This document shows positions 10,455 to 23,327 of a stretch of DNA of 64,000 nt, piece after piece. The notes below the pieces were generated by a model that worked only from the letters and a program-made list of their open reading frames with translations, was not told the origin of the DNA and did no database searches. The stretch is from Heterostelium multicystogenum (Eukaryota > Evosea > Eumycetozoa > Acytosteliales > Acytosteliaceae). Numbering within the stretch: the stretch's first letter is position 1; the number at the start of each line of letters is the position of its first letter. Location of the stretch: positions 50,302 to 114,301 of the forward strand of contig RCNN01000039.1 of the NCBI GenBank assembly GCA_003667245.1, read 5' to 3'. A program made the translations under genes and the position numbers.

Positions 10455-13400
10455 TTAATCACATTTGTTGACACATTGTCCTGTGTTTCTGTCACAACTG
10501 TCTTTGGTTTTGGGATCTCCGTCGTCACAGTTCTTTGGTGTAAATTGACATTTTCCATTGAGTCCACAGGTGTCTATGGTACACTTGTTACCATCGTCAC
10601 ATTTGGTGTAGACACATCCACGCTTGGAGTCACATGAGTCACAGGTGTTTGGGTTACCGTCGTCACATTTGACACTAGTGGTCTCGCATTTACCGGTCTT
10701 TGGATTGCATGACGATGTTTTGCATTTGTCATCATCGTCGCAATCACTGTCGCTGCACTTCACTGGGTGTGGACACAACCTCTGTCACAGTCACAAGAGT
10801 CTACTGTGCAAGGGTTACCGTCGTCGCAGTCAATGGGAGTTTGTACGCATCCCTTTACTTTGTCGCATTTGGCGGTGTGACATTTGTCCTTTGCATTACA
10901 CTTGATTGGATTGAATTGGCATCCTTTTTCGCAGTCGCAGGAGTCAGATGTGCAAGCGTCGTTGTCGTTACACTTCAAGTCGCTTTGGACACATCCCCTC
11001 TTGGTATCACAGCTTGCTACTGAGCATTTGTCCTTTGGTGTACAGGTAATGTTCTTGTAGACACAACCGATTTTGCTTGTCGCAAGTATCAAAAGTACAT
11101 TTGTTGTTGTCATCACAGGTTATTTGGTTGTTCTGGCATCCACGTCTAGAGTCACAGGAGTCGGTAGTACATTTGTTGTTGTCATCACAACTAACTGGAG
11201 TATAGACACATTTGCCAGTTGAGTTGTTGCATGCTCCGTTGGTACACTTGTTTTTGTCATCACATACTACTGGGGTGTAGACACATCCTCTTTCACAGTC
11301 GCATGTGTCGACTGTACAAGGGTTGTTGTCGTCACACTTAAGTGGAGTGGTGGTACATCCCTTGATTGGATCACATACACCAATGTTACATTTATCTTTG
11401 CTTGGACATTGAGTTGGTTTGTTTTGACATCCTTTGACTGGGTCACAGGAGTCTAAAGTGCACTTGTTACCGTCATCACAGCTGATTGGAGTTTGGATAC
11501 ATCCAGTGGAGTTCTTACATGAGGCTAAATAACAGGCATCCTTTGGCTTACATGAGATTGGTGTATTGACACATCCCTTCTCACAATCGCATGAATCGGA
11601 AGTACAGGCGTTACCATCATCACAACTGATGTCTTTGTGTTGACATCCTTTGACAGCATCACAATAGTCGTTAGTACATTTGTTACCATCATCACAGTTG
11701 ATTGGAGTTTGGACACAACCAGTAGAGTTGGAGCATGAAGCTACATTACAAGCATCCTTTGGCTTACAGGTAATTGGAGTGTTGACACATCCCTTTTCAC
11801 AATCGCAAGAATCAGAAGTACATGCGTTACCATCATCACAACTGATGTCCTTGTGTTGACATCCTTTAGTAACATCACAGTAGTCGGAGGTACATTTGTT
11901 ACCATCATCACAACTAATTGGGATTTGGACACAACCAGTTGAGTTGGAGCATGAGGCTACATTACAGGCATCCTTTGGCTTACATGAGATTGGTGTATGG
12001 ACACATCCCTTTTCACAATCACATGAGTCTGCAGTACATGGGTTACCATCATCACAGTTGAGTGGAGTTTGGACACATCCAGTTGCATTGTTACATGAGG
12101 CTACATAACATGCATCCTTTGGAGTGCATTTGACTGGAGTATGTACACAACCAGTTACGTTGTCACATGAGTCAAGAGTGCATGCATTATAGTCATTACA
12201 TTGGGTTGGTGGATGGAAGCATCCAATAGTCTTATCACAGAGATCTTGAGTGCATGCATTATTATCATTGCAATTTACATCGGTAGATTCGCATTCTCCA
12301 GATTCTTCACAACAGCTATTGATCTTACACTTGTTACCATCGTCACAATTCTTTGGAGTGTTAATACAACCTTTAACGGCATCACATGAGTCAATGGTGC
12401 ATTTCTTTCCGTCATCACAACTAATTGGGGTCTGGACACAACCAGTTGAGTTGGAGCATGAGGCTACATTACAAGCATCCTTTGGTTTACAGGAGATTGG
12501 AGTGTTGACACAACCCTTCTCACAATCACATGAATCTGAGGTACAGACATTGCCATCATCACAGCTGATTGGAGTTTGGACACAACCAGTTGAGTTGGAA
12601 CATGAGGCAATGTAGCAGGCATCCTTTGGCTTACAGGTAATTGGTGTATGGACACATCCCTTCTCACAATCACATGAATCTGAGGTACAGGCATTGTTAT
12701 CATCACATGGAATATCTTGGTGTTGACATCCCTTGACAGCGTCGCAAGAGTCGTATGTACATTTGTTACCGTCGTCACAGTTGAGTGGAGTTTGAACACA
12801 ACCAGTTACATTGTTACATGAAGCAATGCTACAGGCATCCTTTGGTTTACAGGTGATTGGAGTGTTGACACAACCTTTTTCACAATCGCATGAGTCTTCA
12901 GTACAGGCATTGCCATCATCACAACTGATTGGGGTTTGAACACAACCAGTTGAGTTGGAACATGAGGCTACATTACAGGCATCCTTTGGTTTACAGACAA
13001 TTGGAATGTTGGAGCAACCAGTTTCTTTATCACATGAGTCTGCAGTGCAAGCATTATTGTCATCACAGCATAAATCTGTGTGTTGACATCCTTTGACAGC
13101 ATCACAAGAATCAACAGTACATTTGTTACCATCATCACAGCTAATTGGAGTTTGGAAGCATCCAGTTACATTGTTACAAGCACCTACATTGCATGCATCG
13201 ACTGGTGGACATGAGATTGGTTTATTAATGCAACCTTTTATAGCATCACAGTGGTCAGAGGTGCAAGCATTACCATCATCACAGTTGATTGGGGTTTGGA
13301 CACATCCAGTTGAGTTGGAGCATGAAGCGACATTACAAGCATCCTTTGGTTTACAGACAATTGGAATGTTGGAGCAACCAGTTTCTTTATCACATGAGTC

Positions 13401-15216
13401 TGCAGTACAGGCATTGTCATCATCGCAACACAAATCTGTGTGTTGACATCCCTTGACAGCATCACATGAATCAATGGTGCATTTGTTACCATCGTCACAG
13501 CTAATTGGGGTCTGGACACAACCAGTTGAGTTGGAGCATGAAGCTACATTACAAGCGTCTTTTGGTTTACAAGTAATTGGAGTGTTGACACAACCTTTCT
13601 CACAATCACATGAATCGGAAGTACATGCGTTACCATCATCACAACTGATATCCTTGTGTTGACATCCTTTAACTTCATCACAATAGTCATTGGTACATTT
13701 GTTACCATCATCACAGCTGATTGGAGTTTGGACACATCCAGTTGAGTTGGAGCATGAGGCTACATTGCAAGCATCCTTTGGTTTACAGACAATTGGAATG
13801 TTGGAGCAACCAGTTTCTTTATCACATGAATCAGCAGTACAAGCATTATTGTCATCACAGCATTAAATCTGTGTGTTGACATCCCTTGACAGCATCACAA
13901 GAATCAATGGTGCATTTGTTACCATCGTCACAGCTAATTGGGGTTTGGACACAACCAGTTGAATTAGAGCATGAAGCTACATTACAAGCGTCTTTTGGTT
14001 TACAAGAGATTGGAGTGTTGACACAACCTTTCTCACAATCACATGAATCTGAGGTACATGCATTACCGTCATCACAACTGATATCCTTGTGTTGACATCC
14101 CTTGACAGCATCACAATAGTCATTGGTGCATTTGTTACCATCATCACAGCTGATTGGAGTTTGGACACAACCAGTTGAATTAGAACATGAGGCTACATTG
14201 CAAGCATCCTTTGGTTTACAGGTAATTGGAGTGTTGACACATCCCTTGTCACAATCGCATGAATCAGAAGTACAAGCATTGCCATCATCACAGCTGATGT
14301 CTTTGTGTTGACATCCTTTGACAGCATCACAATAGTCGGAGGTGCACTTATTGCCATCATCACAGCTGATTGGTGTTTGGACACAACCAGTTGAGTTGGA
14401 GCATGAAGCAATGCTACAGGCATCCTTTGGCTTACAGGTAATTGGAGTGTTGACACATCCCTTGTCACAATTGCAAGAATCAGAAGTACAAGCATTGCCA
14501 TCATCACAGCTGATGTCTTTGTGTTGACATCCTTTCACTGGATCGCAATAGTCGTTGGTACATTTGTTACCATCATCACAACTAATTGGAGTTTGGACAC
14601 AACCAGTTGAGTTGTTACATGAAGCGACATTACAGGCATCCTTTGGCTTACATGAAATTGGTGTATTGACACAACCTTTTTCACAATCGCAGGAGTCTGA
14701 GGTACAGGCATTTTTGTCGTCACAGCTAACATCAGTATGTTGGCATCCCTTTACTGGATCACAATAGTCGTTGGTACATTTATTTCCATCATCGCAACTA
14801 ATTGGAGTTTGGACACAACCAGTCGAGTTGTTACATGAAGCAATGTTACAAGCATTTTTGGGTTTACAGCTGATTGGTTTAAAAACGCAAACCCTTGTCA
14901 CAATCGCACGAATCTTCAGTACAAGCATTCTTATCATCACATGTAATAGGAGTATTTACACAGCAGCCTTTAGCCTTGTCACATGAATCTATGGTACATG
15001 CATTCTTATCATCACAGCTGGCTGGACAACTTGGGACAGTACCTATGAGAAGAAATTAGAAAAGAAAAGAAAAGAAAAGAAAATGAAATGAAATTCAGTT
15101 AATAATTATTTTGGAAAAACCTGGAATCCAGGAATTCAATAATTTTTTCAATTACCATATGTTAAAACTACGAAACTCAAGAGGAGTACATAAACAAGTA
15201 ATAATTTGGTAGCCAT
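10455..15216 (-). CDS. Giant CTDC-repeat extracellular matrix protein (EcmA/EcmB type)
   Basis: A two-exon gene of about 1,560 codons. Exon 1 (15216-15156) encodes a signal peptide (MATKLLLVYVLLLSFVVLTY). Exon 2 starts at 15042 in phase and is almost wholly tandem 24-residue Cys-rich modules of the Dictyostelium CTDC family, pattern CDDGNxCTxDxCDxxKGC. Three module types alternate: CKPKDACNVASC, CDDGNKCTxDYCDAVKGC and CDDGNACTSDSCDCEKGC. EcmA and EcmB, with this repeat, are secreted matrix proteins of the stalk and slime sheath, and this protein probably has the same kind of role. Four single-base slips interrupt the frame (about 14890 extra T, 13862 extra A, 11082 extra A, 10776 missing C), all in homopolymers inside otherwise perfect repeats. 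Repeat collapse or expansion in the assembly is possible, so copy number is provisional. Confidence 0.9.
11000..14900 (-). repeat. 216-bp higher-order tandem repeat inside the CTDC gene
   Basis: The three 24-residue modules form a 72-residue (216-bp) super-unit. Nearly identical landmarks recur at that spacing: the GCATCCTTTGG-type segment is found near 13768, 13986, 14204, 14420 and 14637. Units in the 13.5-14.9 kb part are closest to one another. Towards both ends the modules diverge, which is typical of recent unit duplication in the centre of an array. Confidence 0.85.
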
Positions 15217-18134
15217 TTCGAAATGGCTTTGGTTTGGATAAGTATTAAGCGGAGTAAATTCGTTTAAATAATTTTAATAGGAATTAATAATTATAGATAA
15301 ATAAGTAATTAGTCGTTTATAAGTTTGGTATTATTATATTTTTTTTAAAGTATTTTTGTTTATATATAAAAGGATAATAGGTGAAAGAAAAGTATTTACA
15401 GAAAGATAGATAAGTATGTGTGAATTTATAATGATATAAAAGTATTTACAACTTTGATTTTTCTCTTTAGATAAATGAGAAATTTGAAGAATGAATTTAA
15501 CTAATGAGATTAGGTCTAAATTTAAAGGAATTGGATTTCATACAAAGAATAACAATTTCATCAGTGTCCTTTAAAACCAACAGAGAGTACAGTAAGTTGC
15601 AACCACCCCATCTATATATCAAAGTTCATTTAAATTTGGTACAACTCGACTACTCTATGGATTGATTTTATCTTTTGTTAGTTTGCAATAAACAGAAAGG
15701 AAGTAGTAGAGGATGCATTGGTTTAAAGTGAACTGGTAGTTTGAAGAGTTTTAAAGGGGTACAAATAAATGGCAAACATATTTAGATTACATATTTCATC
15801 AACAACAACTTAACACCGATACCACTAAAATCAAAAATGTCAGTATCGACAATACCGTAGTAACTATAAAACAGTAATCTAACTAGCAATCAGGTGCTAG
15901 CTCATCTAATTCATTAACTCAACACCAAATAATTAAGGGAGTATTTATTTTACAACTTATATGGAAATCTATTATAAGATAAAATATGACCATTCATCAT
16001 CACATTACATAACCAAAAGAAGCTAAAAATATTGATGTACATTTTTATGACTGATCATTTAAAAACACTTCTAAATGATAAGATGGTTGGGTGAAGAAGT
16101 TGGTGGTAGTGGTAGTTGTAGTGGTGTGTGCGGATATAATGAATAAAGTATGTATGTGGTGTGCTGGCTCATCTTTCTATCCATCTTGACAGAGTATGGT
16201 TAGTGATGGTCAAGGGGGTAGGTATGAAATCAACATCATCATCGACATTGTGTGATTGATATCGATAAAAAGTTAAAAATAAATCAATATATACATGTTC
16301 TCTCAAATTTAATCGATGTTGGTGATTGCAACAGAATCTATCACTTGCTCGCAAACCATCCAAGAGCCACTGTCATCTCTGAATAGTGTTAGAATGAAAA
16401 ACAAATTTAATTAACACACACCTATCATCTAAACAATCAATCATATCATAAAATGATGAGTTCAAACACACTCCATTGACAGATGCTCATATTTTATATC
16501 AAACCACATTCAATCAAAAATGTACATACATACATAACATATATATTTTGTTGTGGTTGTTGCATTTCGAATAACCACAACAATAACAACAGGAGCAGTG
16601 ACTTATCTGCATCCAAATGTCATTCAAATCAAATCAATTCAATACAATTTCATTCAATTCCAATTATTATTAATTGGAAGATCAATATGCATTGGCACAT
16701 TTAAATATAATTAAAGGAAGTTGTTTTATTAGTAGTAGTAGAGTATATTAAATGTTGGCGTTTAAGAGTTGTGTGTAAGTGTTGTTGTTGTTGTCGTTTT
16801 GAATGATGATGATGAGAATGCATCTGATGATTCTATCTGATACTATCAACAATAACAACAGAAGCAGTATGTATAGATAATAACTGTTGGAAATAATAAA
16901 CAAAATCATCGAATCACTACAATTGAAATGAACTGAGAGCAGATCATTGATTGATACGTAATAAATATAAATATGTGTGTATGTGGTTGGATATTGGAGT
17001 CTATTACTGTCCTATAGGTTAGTGTGTTGTTAGTTGATGTTGGGTAGTGGTAGCACCAATCGCGCTTTTCAAACTATACCCTCTGAGTGTAGTAACACCT
17101 GTGAACAAACCAATTGCCAATTGGATGACATCTTTCCCCAATTTCTCCTAAAATGAACTGTTTGCTGAAATATATATTCTACATCACACCTAAAAGTTTA
17201 TATTATTTTAAATTTACCACAGCGAAGGACAAATATATAAGTTGGTGGATATATGTTCTAATTATAATTTTGTTGTTACTGTTTTCTATTTGTAGTACAA
17301 ATATTATTATTTGTTATACATCATCATCGTTCATCATTATTACCAAATTTCTGTTAAAAAAATATCTACTAAAATAATGAGATAGTATCCACAAACAATC
17401 ATCTTAATTCTATGGAATTATCGTGAATGTTGTTGCCGATATTGTTGTTAAATCATTAGTAGTAGTTGTAAATGTTCCTCTATTTTTAGAAAAACAATAG
17501 ATATTTAAATCAAAATTACTTGTATTTTTTAATATTTATCAGGTGCATGATTACTTTTAGTTTGTCGCATGCTGGTGCTTCAAACTTTTACAGGATCCGT
17601 GCTCCAAATTATGTACAACCCAAACAATGTGCAAAGTGATGGTGGATTCATTTGTTTATTCATAGGAACTCGGATGAATGTAGTAGATCACCACATCGCA
17701 TCCAATTAACCAAACATTAATTAAATGAACTTAAGTGAGCAATGACTTACTTGAAACATTAATTTCGATTGTATTCTATTATAATCCACCATAACACTAA
17801 TTAATGATTAATTGAAGTCACAACTTTAATTTAATACAAAAAATGGTTTTTATCATTTTGATAACTTCTCAATACATACATGGAAACTTAGTAATTGGAA
17901 TTTGTCAATGCTACTCAAACACCCATCGAAATGGAAATTATTTAGGATCTATCGAATATTTCCTCCAAAAAATATCAAACCATATCAATATTCTTATATC
18001 TATGTTTTCAAAAAATAAAATAAACTATTTAATACTAAACTCGACAATAGAGCCTGGAGAGTGAGCATTACTTAGAGGATATACTGCAAGTCATGTCATG
18101 ACATTTTTACATTTGCAAAAAGAAACTACTTTTA
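15217..18134. other. 2.9-kb region with no confident gene
   Basis: This lies upstream of the CTDC gene and so probably includes its promoter. The DNA is AT-rich but less extreme than other spacers here. The best coding-like segment is a minus-strand frame of about 70 codons at 16169-16385, which includes LDGLRASDRFCCNHQHR and PTPLTITNHTLSRWIER and could be a terminal exon. A plus-strand 73-codon frame at 17843-18064 is weaker. Neither matches a family I know. Confidence 0.45.
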
Positions 18135-18776
18135 TTACCATATTAAACAATAAGGAGAACCTTTTAATGAAACGCATTTCATAGAGTTCGGACATTCAAT
18201 AAAAAAACAACTATTATTCTTTACATAGTTGTAGTCTTGGTCTAGGTTCAAGCAGTTATTCTTTTCGTGAGTGTAAAATTTTATAGGGTTTTCTACCTTG
18301 ACATCATTTGGTTTGGACTTTTTCTTTGGTTTTCTATCAGTCTTTTGTTGCTTTTGTTGTTTCTGCTTTTGTTGCTGTTGTTGCTGTTGCTGCTGTTTTT
18401 GCTGTTGTTGTAGTTGTAGTTGTTTTAGTTCTTGTTGTAGTTTTTTCTGCTGTTGGTCATCCAATTCGGTTATCTCCCTGTATTTATCTAATAAAATTCC
18501 AGTTCCTTCTAAGCATTTGAGATCACCTTTGACCGACATGCATATTTCATTTGATTTACAATGTAGACACGTAGACTCTATCAACAAGCACACTGGGAAT
18601 CCATTTGAATTTTTACATGTTCTCTTTCCTGGGCATACTACACCATCACAAGCTTCATAGTCATTACAAAATCGGTTACCATCACGGTCTATTGTATAGC
18701 CTGTCTTGCAAAAATACGATGTATCCTTCGGAAGGTTTTCAAAATAATTATTACCAAAACAAACTTTTAATTTCAT
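18135..18776 (-). CDS. Cys-rich, Gln-rich protein with follistatin-like modules
   Basis: An intact 213-residue frame. It has three short six-cysteine-type or partial follistatin/EGF-like modules: CDGVVCPGKRTCKNSNG (about residues 43-59), CLHCKSNEICMSVKGD (about 70-85) and a C-terminal FIECPNSMKCVSLKGSPYC. Such modules occur in dictyostelid spore-coat and secreted proteins. Between the second and third is a Lys/Gln-rich stretch of about 45 residues (poly-Q plus KKKSK), probably coiled or disordered. No signal peptide is seen at this ATG, which is odd for a disulphide-rich protein. An upstream exon may be missing, or the frame may be the 3' part of a longer gene. The module identity is moderately secure; the role is not known. 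Confidence 0.6.
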   Translation of the reverse strand: MKLKVCFGNNYFENLPKDTSYFCKTGYTIDRDGNRFCNDYEACDGVVCPGKRTCKNSNGFPVCLLIESTCLHCKSNEICMSVKGDLKCLEGTGILLDKYREITELDDQQQKKLQQELKQLQLQQQQKQQQQQQQQQKQKQQKQQKTDRKPKKKSKPNDVKVENPIKFYTHEKNNCLNLDQDYNYVKNNSCFFIECPNSMKCVSLKGSPYCLIW

Positions 18777-19220
18777 TCATTATTAATAATGCTGTGCGCC
18801 TTTTATATTATCACAATCAAAATTTACATCTAAGTACATACAATTATCAAATAATAATAATAATAATAATACTAGTCGTATTATATAATGATTATATCTA
18901 TATTTATTCATTTATGAGAGTCTATTTGTACTGTATCTATATATAAGGTACAAGCATAGATAGAATTATATTTATATATATCTTTACTTTTAGATTTACT
19001 TTTATTTATTTGTCTGTGGCTAATAATTTATTATACATTCTATTGATTTTGATTTTAATATATGTGTAAATAAAACACACAGGGTGAGAGGGTTCTATTC
19101 AATGTTTGTTTAACACTAAAATAATTAAATGAATTTGATCGATTTGATTGGTTTAATTCTATATATGGGGTGTTTTGTTTTGTATAAACATAGTTACTTC
19201 TTAAGCATTTACTTGTGGCT
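18777..19220. other. Short AT-rich spacer
   Basis: AT-rich DNA with an AAT repeat near 18853-18870. It separates two minus-strand genes. No gene is seen. Confidence 0.6.
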
Positions 19221-20538
19221 TTAGGTTGATGATGACGAGGATAAGGATGAGGACGATGGCAGTGGTGCACTACCGAGCTGGGCATTTTGTTGCTCGGTTG
19301 AATGGAGTAGCTCATTGGTGGAGCTGTGGCCAAAACCTGACTCGATGTCTCTCATGTGTGAAGGGATGGTAGCACTTGGTTGTTCATTATCGGGCTTGGG
19401 GGTTTCGGCTTCATTGGAATCAATCAAATCACGTGAAGCTGCAGCTGAGAATGTGGTCATTGATACACCTTCTTGAGGTCCACAGCTGGTTACGTGCGAT
19501 GAGAATGAATACTTTTCACCATTGCCCAAACTGTTCTTGGTATGTGATCCACTACTGGAATGACTCTCATTAACACGACGGAAATATAAATAGTTGATTG
19601 GTGTTTCTCCACCGAGTGCAAACATAACCACAATAACCTGGAAGACTTCAATGAGGAAGATAAAGAACTTTTGGAAATAGTAGTAGTCGGATGATTCGGG
19701 AATACCTGAAATAGAGAAACCAACGATAATGGCAATAATGGAAATGTAGAGAGTTGTGAGTGTTGCTGCCAAACGCACTGTCTTGTCGATAGTGGTTTGA
19801 AGTTTGGGGATTCGCTTTTCTTGTTGCTTCATAAATTTTACCAGAACTACACCGTTGAAAATAATTGCAAACCCATACACCATGATCCAAGCCAACTGGG
19901 CATAGTCAATCCACTTGACAATCGATTTTGGTGAGGCCCAAGACAAAATACTCATAATGACTGTCCACAATCCAAAGAGAATGGCCAGAGCCCATGCAGT
20001 ATACCATGCACGCTTGGTATTTTTTAAAATGATTGCAGTAGACACAAAGAATGTATACAACAACTGAGTCCAGAAACATCCTATTATATAAATGGCACAT
20101 ATATATTAATATCAATCAAGTAGGAAATGGGATTGTGAGTTAGTACTTACCAATGAAAATCCACTCTGTGAAAATGAAATAGGTTCCATAAAGTCCAAAG
20201 AAATAAGCATGTGAAGGTGCTTCAAATCTTGGATATGCTAATAAATATGCTAATTGTTCAATTGCTCTAACTTTATATGATAAAGATAGACCCTGTTAGA
20301 TGAATGAGATAAAATGGGTTCTACTAATGACATTAAACTTACATAGAGGAAAGAATGTAATTGAAAAAAAGGTACAAAAACGGGGACTAATTGGCTTTTT
20401 GGTTGATCGTAAATATCGCCATTCAAATACTGTTTGAATACCATTCAGAAAGGCTATTACCAATAACACTGAAATTCTGATACTTAAAAATACAATCACA
20501 AGGTTATCACCAGCTTCGGTTGTTGTATAAGATCCCAT
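19221..20538 (-). CDS. Seven-helix membrane protein, paralogue 1 (possibly THH1/TOM1/TOM3-like)
   Basis: Three exons (20538-20343, 20270-20151, 20080-19221) join in frame to 391 residues. Seven hydrophobic segments span about residues 10-310: LVIVFLSIRISVLLVIAFL, the FFGLYGTYFIFTEWIFIG helix, CFWTQLLYTFFV, AWALAILFGLWTVIMSIL, AWIMVYGFAIIFNGVVLV, TLYISIIAIIVGFSI and FFIFLIEVFQVIVVMFAL. A Ser-rich cytosolic tail follows. The topology and the FFGLY...LLYTFF block resemble THH1/TOM1/TOM3 (DUF1084) proteins, but I cannot confirm this by eye. The gene is a tandem paralogue of the next gene (conserved GCFW-QLLYT-FVS, FRRV), with one extra intron. Confidence 0.8.
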
Positions 20539-22187
20539 TTAAATTTCTATATATAAATATATATACTACTACTATTACAAATACTATTAATACAAATGTT
20601 TTTGACGTTAGAGATTGGGCAAAAAGAATATTGTAGTTGGTGGATGGACTGTTTGGTTTGGCTTGAAAGCAACAAAATTAATTTAGAGGATAAAAGACCA
20701 ATTTAGACTTGGTATCGATATGCGATTCCTCTTGTATTTTTTTTGATCAAATATCATTAGAGGACACAGGTGAAAAGGGAAGAATGTGGAGATAGTATAT
20801 TAAGTCAGGTGTCGACATAAGTCAGCTAAAATCACATCGTAGATTTTGTTGCAGTAGAACATGAATGAAATCATGAACACTGTATGGGGTAGAGGTTTGG
20901 GTGTGATTGGTTTAAGCGAAAAGCAAGATATAATTATAAAACAAATGGAGGTCCTATTTTCATAAAGGGCTAATTCAAATCAAAAAGAATGTTCGAATTT
21001 AGATGTTTCGAGATTGAAGTGGTGGTTGTGGGGGTTGTTGGGGTTGATGAATTTAGTGATCAACCAATGAAAACCTTTTTAGATTTTGAAAAATAAACTA
21101 GAGTTTTTGTGTTTTTAGTGAGATTGATGGTTACTTTTTTGAAAAAAGAAAAGTAAGAAAGAAAGCTATACCGAGGCACGAAGATAAATAGTTGTCTATC
21201 TATTTGTAAAGATTGTAATGAATTGGGGACAACGGTTGTTGTTGTTGTGATCAATCATTGAAAGAGGGTTTTCTGGTTAGAAATTAAAATGAAAAAAAAA
21301 AAAAAAAATTCTTAAATAATTTATTAATTCAAATAAATTAGAGTGAAGACAATAGAGACTCTGAGACAATCTATTAACCAAAATTCACTTCAATCATTCG
21401 ACAATGGAAAAATGATTTAATAAGAATTGCAAAACTGTAAAAAGCGGATAACCAAAATTTAGCTATCAGCCCAAATAAGGTCATTACAAACAATCAACAA
21501 AACAGTGGATTAATAATTTGATTACGATGGTCAACTTAATGATATCATTTCATATATATATTAGAATTTTTGAAGAAGAACCTTCATGTCTAGAGAAAAA
21601 TTGAATCAAATTCTATGGGTTTTTTTATTCCATCAGAGTTATCTCCCCAATGAAATCTCACCCCAAGATACTGATTTTCACAACCACCCACAATTTCATT
21701 TTTTTCTTTAGTTTTATTTTTATATCTGCCCAATCAGATGATAATGTGCAAACGTTGTTTTCAGAGGATAAACACCTGAGGTGGTTATGTGTTTTTATTC
21801 GTATTTTGTTTATCATAATAGAGGCCAGCTCCAGGTCACTGATATGGTAAGGATGACTGTTTGGCTTTGCTATAAAAATAAATACTGATGAACCCCGATC
21901 TATTAACCACCAATAAAACATGAGGTGATTAGACTTATCGAGATCCCAAAGCATGTCTTCTATCTGGACCAATTGTGCAAAGTGTATTGGCAACAACTAT
22001 TAACATGTTTTCCTTTTTGCCTCATTTAAGATATGCGATTCTTACTGATATGGAAAAGGGGGGTATGAAAGTGTTTTGTTGATATTCAACTCTGGAATAT
22101 CATACCTTCTAGATACTGTTTGGAACAGTAAGCAACACGTTGTTTTGATTGAAAGGTGCGAGCTGCCTTCACTTGTACATAAATAAC
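20539..22187. other. Intergenic region, one unassigned open frame
   Basis: This contains the promoter of membrane paralogue 1 and the 3' flank of paralogue 2. There is an A17 run near 21292. Apart from the minus-strand open frame at 21658-21996, listed separately, nothing is recognisable. Confidence 0.5.
21658..21996 (-). CDS. Unassigned open frame, 112 codons
   Basis: The frame has balanced, protein-like composition (LVQIEDMLWDLDKSNHL, FIAKPNSHPYHISDLELASI). It is longer than most chance frames in this AT-rich DNA and starts at a non-ATG codon, so it would need an upstream exon. No family is recognised. A plus-strand frame overlapping it (21650-21850) begins with a signal-peptide-like segment, so either strand, or neither, could be real. 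Confidence 0.25.
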   Translation of the reverse strand: MLPIHFAQLVQIEDMLWDLDKSNHLMFYWWLIDRGSSVFIFIAKPNSHPYHISDLELASIMINKIRIKTHNHLRCLSSENNVCTLSSDWADIKIKLKKKMKLWVVVKISILG

Positions 22188-23327
22188 CTAAGTCTCTTCT
22201 GGTTCTCTATCTGTGGTATGAGAGTCCAATATCTCAAAGTTTATCTCATTGGCAAGATTTGTAGGATTGGAATCATTGATAGAATGCTTGATTTTCTCTG
22301 GTGGCGATGAGCTGCTACTAGAGACCACCGAGCTGTTACTGCTGAAATCTTTGTCAATCTGTGCTGGGTTGTTCTTTTTCTTTGATAGGTTTCCCGGATC
22401 TTCGTGCGAGACTCTCCTGAACTTGAGGTAATTGATAAAGTTTGAGTTTGTGAAAGCCAGCATGATGACCACACTTTGAGCAATCTCGCATACTGCAGTC
22501 AGGAAAATGGTAATGTGTCTATACGGCGAGGAGTGCGGTAATTTGAAGATACTCCAAATTATATCACGACATAAAATCATGACTATAATTATAGCTAAAA
22601 TAATAGACAATTGAAGAATACGGCGTATGACATGGCTCATTCCTTGTATACGATTGTTTTGCGACTTTAGGTGGAAGGACAGAATAATACCATGGGAAAG
22701 AATCGAAATACCAAAGAGTATCAATGAAATAATGAAGCCAATACGATAGTACCGATCGGTAGCCTCGGGCTTGATCATTCCACTGACCAAAATAGCGATG
22801 TCCCAAAGCGACAAAAGAAAAGCTAGAACCCAGCACGTGATCCAACATCTCCTGTTATTCTTCAAATTGATTGATTCCGATACAAAATAGGTGTATAGCA
22901 GTTGAATCCAAAAGCAGCCAATAAACAGCCATTCTAAAAACAAAAAGTAGGTAGAGATTACCCCAAAAAACCAAGCCCACGATCCAATTCCAGACCTAGG
23001 AGTAGTAAAGAGAAATGACAGCTGATCGATCACTCTAACTGTATATAATACAACATGAATGAATAGGTAAATAATTTTGTAATTAATTTCACTGTTGTCA
23101 CCATCGTGCTTAAATTAAGATAACCTACAGAAAGGGAAAAGGGAAAGGGCAATCAAAGTGATAAACTTTGGACCGATTTGTTTTATCTTGTATTTATAGA
23201 TCTCCTTATATTCAAAGTAGACTTGAGGTACGATCAAAACAGTGATACAAGATAACAGAAATATTCTTAGTGATATATAACCAATAACAAATTTATCCCA
23301 AAAATCAGAATCTGTGAATGTAGGCAT
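22188..23327 (-). CDS. Seven-helix membrane protein, paralogue 2
   Basis: Two exons (23327-23129 and 23038-22188) join in frame to 349 residues. The architecture matches the neighbouring paralogue: an N-terminal helix (FVIGYISLRIFLLSCITVLI), STYFLFLEWLFIGCFW, QLLYTYFVSESI, WVLAFLLSLWDIAILVSG, IISLILFGISILSHGIIL, ILQLSIILAIIIVMIL and a last helix before the FRRVS motif, then a Ser-rich tail. The second intron of paralogue 1, which splits the codon after FIG, is absent here while the flanking protein (LFIGCFW) is intact. It probably arose by tandem duplication. The function is unknown. Confidence 0.8.

Noticed and set aside
10446..11023. Possible second gene on the plus strand opposite the CTDC C-terminus
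   Set aside because: Frames mirror the repeat and have no independent start, intron or family signal.
11896..14986. Many plus-strand open frames opposite the CTDC gene
   Set aside because: They are periodic shadows of the Cys-rich repeat on the other strand and repeat with the same 216-bp period.
18298..18660. 120-codon Cys/Phe-rich plus-strand frame
   Set aside because: Antisense of the poly-Gln segment of the minus-strand follistatin-like gene.
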